From the NCBI GenBank assembly GCA_001412425.1, contig LKUH01000262.1:1-17479 (forward strand): a DNA stretch of 17,479 nt, written 5' to 3'. Below the pieces are notes generated by a model that was given only the letters and a program-made list of their open reading frames with translations, was not told the origin of the DNA and did no database searches. Origin of the DNA: Candidatus Cloacimonas sp. SDB (GTDB lineage Bacteria; Cloacimonadota; Cloacimonadia; Cloacimonadales; TCS61). Of the stretch, positions 8,032 through 15,900 are shown piece by piece. The position numbers and the translations under genes are program-made. Each line of letters opens with the position of its first letter. Position 1 is the stretch's first letter.

Positions 8032-9375
8032 TTAATGATATTTAATTGAACTTCCACCGATGAATTCGCGCAGTACGGAATCTTCGGGTACTATTGAATC
8101 ATCATCCCAGGGTTCTGTCTGTTTCAGAACTTCATTAATTCTCAGGGCTCGAGTGTAGGCATCCAGTTTTAAAGGGTCTTCACGGTACTTTTCAACCCAT
8201 TTGGCAAATTCTTTCCCCAGTTTATGAGCATAAAGTGCTATTTCGTAGGGCATTGCACTATTGATTACATAATCAGTTGTATTGATATAGGGAATTATAT
8301 TTCTTAATTCGCTAGTTCTGACATAGTGCCAGTGTTCCAGGGTCTGGGTAGGATTATAAGCTCGGAAGGCAGAATCCCTGAGCATTCTGCGGATCAGCCT
8401 GATATCTGTCCAGCGCACATAACGTCCGTCAGCGGCTTTTAACTGCATTAATGGCTCAAGATAGAGTTTAAATTTGTTTTCGCTGGCAATGCTTGCAGTC
8501 ATGTCCGGATAAAGTCCATGCAGGCTGTCCAGCAGGGTGATTTCATCTTGGTGGATCTGCATGGGTGTCTGATCTAGCTTTCTGGTGCCGGTTTTAAAAT
8601 CATAGGTAGGTATCAATACTTTTTCACCCTTCACAAGTCTGTTCAAATGCTCATTTATCAAATCCAGATCCAGAGCCTGAGGAGTTTCGAAATCGTAATC
8701 TCCGAATTCATCTTTGGGATGCATTGCCAGATCGAAAAAGTAGTGATCTACATTCAAGGCAGCGAATTTAAGTCCTTCTTTATTTAAATAAGTTTCCAGC
8801 TTGTGGGTAGTGGTTGTTTTACCTGAAGAAGAAGGTCCGGTTACTATTACCAGTTTTGTCTCTTTAGCACGATCAATGATCAACTCGGCTGCATGGGCAA
8901 TATCTCTCTGGTAGGCATGTTCGGATTCCTGAATGATTTCCTTAATTTTTCCTGCTTTAATCTTCTGATTAAGAAGTTCGATCGTATTCAAGCTGTGAGT
9001 GACTGCCCAGTCCAAAATCTGCCAGCATTTTGCCCAGGGGATGTTTTCTGAGAGGCGGTTATCCTGTTTGGAATTTTTCTCTCTATTGCGGATATTTTCA
9101 GCTCGGTAGAGGATGTAAGCTTTAGCTGTTTTTGCCTGTCCATTCTTAATCAGAATGTATTCTGCAATATCCTGGATCTCTTCAATATGGGGGATTTTTT
9201 TTTCAGAAAATTCCAATTCAAGTTTTTCAATAATTTGATCGGTCAATTGTTCAATCTGCTCGCGATTGCGTTCTCCCACGGCTATTGCCGCCCGGTAGAG
9301 AGCGTTTACTATCCTGTTCCGGTTAAAAGGAACTTTATCGCCGCTTCGTTTGATGACATATTGAATTTTAGACAT
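8032..9375 (-). CDS. ATP-cone / uridine-kinase-like nucleoside kinase fusion
   Basis: A 447-residue soluble protein with two parts. Residues 1-97 form an ATP-cone, the nucleotide-sensing domain of ribonucleotide reductases and NrdR (IKRSGDKVPFNRNRI, then IPHIEEIQDIAEYIL and AKAYILYRAE). Residues about 150-400 form a phosphoribulokinase/uridine kinase P-loop domain: Walker A GPSSSGKT (180-187), NVDHYFFD (208-215), GDYDFETPQALDLD (225-238), PTYDFKTGTR (256-265), SLHGLYPDM (284-292) and an Arg-rich DIRLIRRMLRDSAFR lid (324-338). The kinase half resembles nucleoside kinases that elsewhere carry an N-terminal TGS domain. The likely reaction is ATP-dependent phosphorylation of uridine or a related small molecule, with the ATP-cone giving allosteric control; both are inference. 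ATG start behind a perfect AAGGAGG. It lies 31 bases after pmbA and 10 before pgi. An archaeal 2-phosphoglycerate kinase also carries an ATP-cone, so the substrate may not be a nucleoside. Confidence 0.85.
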   Translation of the reverse strand: MSKIQYVIKRSGDKVPFNRNRIVNALYRAAIAVGERNREQIEQLTDQIIEKLELEFSEKKIPHIEEIQDIAEYILIKNGQAKTAKAYILYRAENIRNREKNSKQDNRLSENIPWAKCWQILDWAVTHSLNTIELLNQKIKAGKIKEIIQESEHAYQRDIAHAAELIIDRAKETKLVIVTGPSSSGKTTTTHKLETYLNKEGLKFAALNVDHYFFDLAMHPKDEFGDYDFETPQALDLDLINEHLNRLVKGEKVLIPTYDFKTGTRKLDQTPMQIHQDEITLLDSLHGLYPDMTASIASENKFKLYLEPLMQLKAADGRYVRWTDIRLIRRMLRDSAFRAYNPTQTLEHWHYVRTSELRNIIPYINTTDYVINSAMPYEIALYAHKLGKEFAKWVEKYREDPLKLDAYTRALRINEVLKQTEPWDDDSIVPEDSVLREFIGGSSIKYH

Positions 9376-9406
9376 TTAGTAATCCTCCTTGCTGTAAATT
9401 CTGTTA

Positions 9407-10714
9407 CTATTTAATTGAAACACTCACCTTGTCACATAAAATTGCCGGAAATGTGCCGCCAAAGGAGGGGTGTAGACGGTTTTCCAAAGTTTCAATACAA
9501 TTCAGGGTTTCATAGATGTTTCCGGCAACCATGGCATCTTTCACTCGGCCGATTATCTTCCCCTTTTCTACATAAATACCAGGTGAGACCCCAACAGAAT
9601 AGTCACCGTTCGGGATATTTCCGCTATGTGCTCCCATAACTCCGTGTAAGATTATACCACGGTCAATGGAATTTATCATTTCTTTTAATGAAGCTTTTCC
9701 AGGTTTTATGAACATATGAGCTGTAACAGGTAAGGGCTTCAATTTTATTTTTTCTCCGCCCCATTGTGCTGCTTTATAGCCATTACCGGTGGATCTGGTC
9801 TTCATTTTGGCAGCGTAATTAAGGTCATAATAGAAATTTTTTAAAACACCTTCATCGACGATATTCAGTCTATTGGTTTTTACGCCCTCATCATCAAAGG
9901 ATCTGGCACCGGGTAAATTGTCGTAAAGAGGGTCATCATGGATCGTAAGTTTATCGCTGAATACTTTTTCGCCAATTCTGGCTATTAAGGGTGAAGTATT
10001 ATCATATATCAGCTTTCCATTGGTTGCACTTTTCAATCTCCACATCAAAGTATAGATGGAATTTGGCATAAAAAGCACCTGCATCTTTCCACCTGCCGGT
10101 TTCACTGGTTTCTGAGAAAGGTTATAGGACTCGATCAGCGTAGCGATCTTATCATCAGGGAATTCTGCAAAACTGAAATTCACTTTAAAACCACTTAATC
10201 CTGCCGCACCTCCGGGATAGCATAGATTAGCCCAGACAACAAATGTACTGTTATGCTGAGCTAGATCAGTTCCAGCAGAATTCACAATTTTGCTGGAATA
10301 GCAATTTATACTTGCTGAGATCTCGATCTCGGCGGATGTTTTTGCTAATAATTTCTTACTTATCCTGTTACATTCTCCAATCAGTTTTTTGGAATTCAGA
10401 TTTTTTATGGCAGGATCATAAGTCTTAAGCTCTGGAAGTTTAAGGGTTAAAGGAAAATCATAGTCAGCATCCACTTTGCCTTCCAGGGATCTGACAGCAT
10501 TATTAATTAAGCCTTCGGGGTCTAAAAGGTTTTTGGTATAGGAAAATCCCAGCAGTCTATCCTTAATAATTCTTAAAGAATAACCAGATTGTATGGAGCT
10601 TTCTATATCATGCAATTTGCCATTACTGAACTCGATATGGGTATGAGTTGAATCAGTATAATAAATCTCTGCCTGGTCACTTTTTTTCAAAGCTATCTTT
10701 AAAAGATCCTGCAT
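9407..10714 (-). CDS. pmbA: PmbA/TldE-type subunit of a TldD/TldE protease
   Basis: A 435-residue member of the TldD/PmbA family (U62). In the characterised E. coli pair, TldD and TldE form a heterodimer that cleaves unfolded peptides and matures some ribosomally made peptides; TldE lacks the metal site and helps form the barrel. This protein has the family fold signatures (DDEGVKT near 274-280, GAHSGNIPNGDYSVGVSPG about 361-379, GRVKDAMVAGNIYETL about 389-404). It has no HExxxH: the equivalent region about 216-235 reads MPNSIYTLMWRLKSA. That identifies it as the non-catalytic partner. Its ATG overlaps the tldD stop by one base (TAATG), with GGAGGG just upstream, so translation is probably coupled and the two subunits made in step. 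Confidence 0.92.
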   Translation of the reverse strand: MQDLLKIALKKSDQAEIYYTDSTHTHIEFSNGKLHDIESSIQSGYSLRIIKDRLLGFSYTKNLLDPEGLINNAVRSLEGKVDADYDFPLTLKLPELKTYDPAIKNLNSKKLIGECNRISKKLLAKTSAEIEISASINCYSSKIVNSAGTDLAQHNSTFVVWANLCYPGGAAGLSGFKVNFSFAEFPDDKIATLIESYNLSQKPVKPAGGKMQVLFMPNSIYTLMWRLKSATNGKLIYDNTSPLIARIGEKVFSDKLTIHDDPLYDNLPGARSFDDEGVKTNRLNIVDEGVLKNFYYDLNYAAKMKTRSTGNGYKAAQWGGEKIKLKPLPVTAHMFIKPGKASLKEMINSIDRGIILHGVMGAHSGNIPNGDYSVGVSPGIYVEKGKIIGRVKDAMVAGNIYETLNCIETLENRLHPSFGGTFPAILCDKVSVSIK

Positions 10715-12078
10715 TATATCCCTCCTATCACAACATTTTTCATCAAAATATGTGGTCCGCCATGACAGGATCTGATATTGAGCTGTCCTTTTCCGCAGCC
10801 ACCTGTTTTGGAAAGCAGAAGGTCATTTCCGACTGAAGTTATTTCTTTTAACGTACTATATAAATTGCCGGACATATTTATATCTCTTATCATACCGGCT
10901 TTTTTACCATTTTTAACTTTAAATCCGTATTGAGCTCCGAATGTGAAATTCTCACCTGAAGTTTGCCCTCCTTTGGCATCGATAATGTATAATCCGTTAT
11001 CAAGCTGATCCATCAGATCCTCAAAACTGTTTTTGCCCGATTCAATAAATATGGTTCCCATTCTGATTATGGGGGCATATTTATAGTCTTCAGCTACACA
11101 ATGCCCAGAAACTGGTTCATTAAATTCCTGAGCTGTACGACGGGAATGTAATCTGCCGGTAAGAACCCCATTTTTCATTAATTCCACTTTTCTTACAGCG
11201 ACTCCTTCGTCATCGTAGCGGTAGAATCCCAGCTGGTCAGGAAGGGTAGCGTTGTCAGTAATGCTCAGTGTATCATTGCCCAGTTTTGCGCCGAGCTGCA
11301 TTTTTTTCCTCATTGCCGGAAGTGTTTCTATGATGTCAGCTTCAGAAAAATGACCAAAAGCTTCGTGGGCAAAGACACCCGAGAGGCTGGGGTTCAGAAT
11401 GCAGTTGTAAATTCCTCCGGAAATTGGTTCGGCTTTCAGGAGGTCAAGTGCGATTCCGGAACGTTTTTCAAATAGATCTTCCAGATTTCTGATACTGTTA
11501 AAACCGTTGCTGCCGCCGCTGGAGATTCCTAAATTCTGAGTAAGATTGCCTTCTTTACTGGTTAAGGAGCCACCAATTCGGGTAGTAAGAAGTTCTTCGG
11601 ATATTTCTGATCCTGCTGAATTGAGGTAATATTTTTTTCTGAAGGTTTCGGAATATCCCAGATATGTCATGACTATTTTTTCATAAGAAAGCGGAATATC
11701 ATTATATTTTCTTAAAAGTTCCAGTTTTTCTGCCAGCGGAATTTTTCTGGGATCGTCCTGGAGTTGCAGGACAACATTGGCTTTTATTTGAGGAGTTTTA
11801 GCTAAAGCGATTGGTTTATCCAGGTTTTTAGAGAGAAGCTCAGCATTTTGCATAGCTGTTTTAATTGCTTTTTCAGCATCGGTGGGCTGCGTGAAAGAGA
11901 TACTGGAAAAGCCGCCATTTTTCAAAATCCTCAGTACATAACCGTCAGTTGTATTAGTGTCTATTCGGGACAATTCTTTACCGGTTAAGTTAAGAAATGT
12001 TTCCTTCATAATTTCATAACGAATATCGGCGAAGTCGGCATCTATCTGGGAAAGCAGCTTTCTTAATTTTTGAAACAT
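10714..12078 (-). CDS. tldD: TldD metalloprotease
   Basis: A 454-residue zinc metalloprotease of the TldD/PmbA family, the catalytic partner of the PmbA-like protein encoded immediately downstream. The active-site motif HEAFGHFSEAD begins at His238 (HExxxH: His238, Glu239, His243). The C-terminal GGCGKGQ supplies Cys428, which matches the Cys that is the third zinc ligand in E. coli TldD. YDDEG and GMIRDINMSGNLY segments are also typical. The C-terminal tail reads CHGGPHILMKN before the closing VIGG. No signal peptide is visible, so it is cytoplasmic. ATG start with AGGAG seven to eight bases upstream, 21 bases after the UPF0316 gene. No recognisable small precursor-peptide gene accompanies the pair, so a housekeeping peptidase role is as likely as peptide-natural-product maturation. 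Confidence 0.95.
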   Translation of the reverse strand: MFQKLRKLLSQIDADFADIRYEIMKETFLNLTGKELSRIDTNTTDGYVLRILKNGGFSSISFTQPTDAEKAIKTAMQNAELLSKNLDKPIALAKTPQIKANVVLQLQDDPRKIPLAEKLELLRKYNDIPLSYEKIVMTYLGYSETFRKKYYLNSAGSEISEELLTTRIGGSLTSKEGNLTQNLGISSGGSNGFNSIRNLEDLFEKRSGIALDLLKAEPISGGIYNCILNPSLSGVFAHEAFGHFSEADIIETLPAMRKKMQLGAKLGNDTLSITDNATLPDQLGFYRYDDEGVAVRKVELMKNGVLTGRLHSRRTAQEFNEPVSGHCVAEDYKYAPIIRMGTIFIESGKNSFEDLMDQLDNGLYIIDAKGGQTSGENFTFGAQYGFKVKNGKKAGMIRDINMSGNLYSTLKEITSVGNDLLLSKTGGCGKGQLNIRSCHGGPHILMKNVVIGGI

Positions 12079-12099
12079 AAGTTCTCCTGGTCTTCTAAT

Positions 12100-12708
12100 T
12101 TATTTACTTTTTCTGCCAAATCTGAATAAGTTTTTACCTGTTGAGAAAGAAAATACTGAAGAATGATTCCAGCTGGGAACGGCCCCCTTACTGGCTAACC
12201 TCATGTCAGTAATTGTATAGATAGCATTGGGATTAAAGATCTTGATCATTTTTAAGGCTTCAGGTAAATCTTTACGCTGTAAAGTTAGATAAATCACTTC
12301 CACTTCACCTGTATTGGAAGAGGCTGGTATATTTGTGACATAATAACCGTCAGCCCGGAAAAACTGAATAAGTTCCTGAGCCTTCTTCTGGGTTATAATT
12401 CTAAGTAGAATAACACCCATAGCCAGTTTACCTTCTAGGTAAATGCCCATAAAATTTCCTGCCGCAAATCCTGCGGCATAGGCGAAGTAATTTATTGGAG
12501 TGTTCATTTTATTTATTACCTGGTTAATAACAATAAGCCAGATAAGGACTTCAAAAAATCCGATTAAGGGGGCAATATATTTCATGCCTTTGTTTACAAA
12601 TATAATTCTAATCGTACCCAGCGACACATCAAATACTCTGGAAAAAAAGATGAGAAAAGGTAAAATGTAAACCATGGAATGCGAGTTAATCAGGTTGGAA
12701 AAATTCAT
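12100..12708 (-). CDS. UPF0316 membrane protein (DUF5698 + DUF2179)
   Basis: A 202-residue inner-membrane protein of unknown function. Three hydrophobic segments (about residues 13-35, 44-66 and 73-93) with the family pattern FFSRVFDVSLGTIRIIFV and GFFEVLIWLIVINQV are followed by a cytosolic DUF2179-type alpha/beta domain (about 105-175, including GYYVTNI and EVIYLTLQRKDL). It resembles Bacillus YebE-type UPF0316 proteins; the DUF2179 fold is shared with YitT-family proteins and is suspected to bind a small ligand. The frame can be read from a TTG at 12711. I choose the ATG at 12708 because AAGGAG lies six bases before it. It is the first gene of the six-gene run, 21 bases before tldD. No function can be assigned from the sequence. 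Confidence 0.88.
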   Translation of the reverse strand: MNFSNLINSHSMVYILPFLIFFSRVFDVSLGTIRIIFVNKGMKYIAPLIGFFEVLIWLIVINQVINKMNTPINYFAYAAGFAAGNFMGIYLEGKLAMGVILLRIITQKKAQELIQFFRADGYYVTNIPASSNTGEVEVIYLTLQRKDLPEALKMIKIFNPNAIYTITDMRLASKGAVPSWNHSSVFSFSTGKNLFRFGRKSK

Positions 12709-12999
12709 CAACGTCTCCTTTATTTGCTTTATGCAGATGTTTTTATAAATATAAAATATGTCAAAGATAAATCAAAAAGATCAATTAAAAAAACACGATC
12801 TTTAAAATTAATATCAATCCACAAAACTCCTGAAATCAGCTATAAATATTTTTTGGGAATAAATATTGCAACATAATTACAGATGTTCCGAAAATTTAAT
12901 AAGTTATTAATGCAGCAGTTAATTATTTTTTTGACAAAATATTCTTCCTGAACAGGTTAGCCGTATTAAAGTATAAAAAAAATATTAGGAGCTTAAAAC
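12709..12999. promoter_or_regulatory. Divergent AT-rich regulatory region
   Basis: This 291-base non-coding stretch separates the minus-strand six-gene run from the plus-strand C25 peptidase gene. A minus-strand promoter candidate is TTGATT (12770-12775), 16 bases, TATATT (12748-12753). A plus-strand candidate is TGAACA (12949-12954), 17 bases, TATAAA (12972-12977), with AGGAG at 12987-12991 eight bases before the ATG. Perfect TTGACA boxes also occur at 12931-12936 (plus) and 12759-12764 (minus), but neither has a good -10 at 16-18 bases. Further elements are an inverted repeat AAAGATC/GATCTTT (12776-12782 and 12797-12803) and a palindrome at 12896-12910. ATAAATATT is repeated directly at 12842-12850 and 12859-12867. 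Confidence 0.4.
12896..12910. repeat. Perfect 15-bp palindrome, possible operator
   Basis: TTAATAA, a central G, then TTATTAA form a perfect inverted repeat 20 bases upstream of the TTGACA box at 12931. Position and symmetry suit a regulator binding site for the peptidase gene. The AT-only arms mean a chance palindrome is quite possible in this region. Confidence 0.3.
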
Positions 13000-15900
13000 A
13001 TGAAAAAGACATTTATTTTATTATTTTCTTTATTAATCTTCTCAGTTCTCGTTGCCGAAACAATTTCGGTAAATTATAATTTTGACCGTCCTGAGATTGT
13101 TAATGAGGGAAAATACACCTATTTTATTATTGATGGCTGTTTGAATCTGGCTGAAGAAGGTGAGCCTATAATGCCTTATTACGGAGTCACTCTGCTTCTT
13201 CCTCAGGGCGAGGAAGTGGATCAGATTGAGATCCTATCAACAGAATCATATTATCTGGATCAGGAGATCACAATTAAACCGGCAGCCAAACCATTTCCCA
13301 TTTCACAACCTGTAGATCCTTTCTATAAAGTTAAACCTGATGAAAGAATTTATAATTCTTCTGAAATCTATCCTGCCGCTATCATTTCTAACACTTCTAC
13401 TCACTTCCTTTCAGGTCATTCTCTCCTTTCCTTTACTATCTGTCCGGTAAAATTTGATCCAGCTGCGAAAAGAACAGAGCTAATAGAAAATATTGAGCTT
13501 AATATTCATACCAGAAATTCTTCCAAAGCCAGAGAGGCGGAGAGATTCCTGAAAACAAATTATTTAATTGCAGATCGTTTATCCAGAATTGTGCAAAATC
13601 CGGAAATGATCTCAACTTATTCCTATCCCCAGAGAAACAGGGATATGGAATACGACATGCTCCTTATCTCCAATAATGAACTCCTGCCCCAGTTTTCCGA
13701 TTATGTACAGTTTAAACAGTCAACCGGATACTCGGTAGCCACCATTTCGACAGAAGAAATTTATGCAAGTTATGCAGGAATTGACGAGGCTGAAATGGTG
13801 AGGAACTGTATAATAGATTATTATGATAATTATAATATTGATTATGTGATCCTGGGTGGAGATACTGATGCTCAGAGTATCAATAATATGGTGGTTCCTC
13901 ATCGCGGATTCCATGTTGACGACGATCCTTCTTTGCCTTCCGACATGTATTTTTCCAATCTGGACGGAAATTGGAACACAGACGGAGACAACAGCTGGGG
14001 TGAAGCTAATGAAATGGATCTTTATGCCGAAGTTGGAATCGGAAGAATTTGCGTTGATACAATAGACGAAGTTATAAATGCTACTCATAAACTGCAGATG
14101 TATCAGGATCAGCCAGTAATTGAAGACATTGAAAAATCTCTGATGGTAGGTGAAGAACTTAATGATAATCCCTGGACTTTTGGTGGTGATTATAAAGATC
14201 AGATTGTTACTGGAAGCAGTGCTAACGGTTATGTAACAGAGGGATTGTCCTCTAACTTTGCTGTTTCCACCCTTTATGAAAGAGATGGCAACTGGACTAG
14301 TTACGATCTATATTCACAGTTCAATTCTACCGGTATTAATCTCCTGAATCATCTGGGACACTCCAATCCTACCTATAATATGAAAATCACCAATAATGAT
14401 CTTACCACTACTAACTTTACCAATGATGGAATTGACCGCGGGTATGTAATCGGATATTCTCAGGGCTGCTATAATGGATCATTCGATAACTGGCATTTCA
14501 GTGGTTATTACACCGAAGACTGTTTTGCGGAAAAATTTTCTGCTCTGGAAACAGGCGAAGTGGCGTGCATTGCTAATTCCCGTTATGGCTGGTATCAACC
14601 GGGAGGGACCAACAGTTCATCACAATATTACGATCGTCAGTTCTTTCATGCTATCTTTGGAGAAAATTACACTATGATCGGTGACGCAAACCGAATGTCC
14701 AAAGAAATAAACGTTTCAATTATGCAGAATAATTCTAATTACCGCTGGGTTGCTTACCAAACAAATCTTTTTGGAGATCCCACCATGGATATCTGGACTC
14801 AACAACCGGAAGACATGTTCGCCAGTTTCCCGGCCAGTGTTCCCATAGGTTCTGATCAGATCATGATAATTGTTGATGCACCTTATGCCAGAGCTGCTCT
14901 TATGCAGAACGGCGAGCTTATCGGCAGAGGAGTGGGAGATTTGGCCGGAAATATTTTCATTACAACTTTTGAACCCATAATTGCGGCAGAACCTATTACC
15001 TTATCAATTACTGCTCATAATAAAAACAGATACGAAGAAATCATTTATGTGGTTTCAGATCAGCCTTTTGTGATATACAATGGATATGAGATCAATGACA
15101 GTAACGGCAACAATAATTCTCTGGCGGAATATGGTGAAGACATCTCCTTAAATATATCCTTTTATAATGTGGGAAATCAGCCGGCAACCAATGTTACCTC
15201 TACTCTGCTCTGCGAAGATGAATATATTACCCTTACTGATGATGTTGAAGATCTGGGTGATATTGACGCTAATACGATTCTTGACCTGGAAGATGTATTT
15301 GCCTTTGAGATCAATCCGATCATTCCGGATCAACATACAGTTAATTTTACAATGGAAAATATTGCCGATGATGGTGTACTCTGGACTTCATATTTCAGTA
15401 TTTTACTAAATGCCCCAGTCCTGAATGTGACTGAAATGGAACTGGAAGATGATGGTGATATGGATGGTTTTCTGGATCCGGGTGAAACTGCCCTGATAAC
15501 CATACCGGTATATAATACGGGTCATGCTGATTCCCCAGAAATTATTACTTCCCTCAGTTGCTCCAATGAAGAAATTACTGTGATGGAAGTAAATAATCAA
15601 TTCGATTTTATCGAGGCTGATTCTTACGAGGCTGCCACATTTATCATAATTGCTTCAGAGGAAATCACCGTTGGAACTCCAATTATTCTAAATTTCAATG
15701 TTGTTTGTGTCGATCATGAAGATTATAATGTTCAAAATAATTTTGTACATACTGTTGGATTGGTATCCGAAAGTTTTGAAACCGGTGATTTTTCTGCCTA
15801 TAACTGGCAATTTGAGGGTAATAGTAACTGGACTATTGATACCGATGGTTACGATGGTGTTTTCTGTGCCAGATCGGGAAATATAGGAAGCAATCAGACA

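Noticed and set aside
8022..8057. Longer start for glucose-6-phosphate isomerase, overlapping the kinase gene
   Set aside because: The 12 extra residues have no counterpart in E. coli Pgi, and a good ribosome binding site precedes the ATG at 8021.
13720..14088. 122-residue minus-strand open frame inside the C25 gene
   Set aside because: It is antisense to the conserved start of the C25 catalytic domain; its Ile/Ser/His-rich product is a shadow of the codon pattern.
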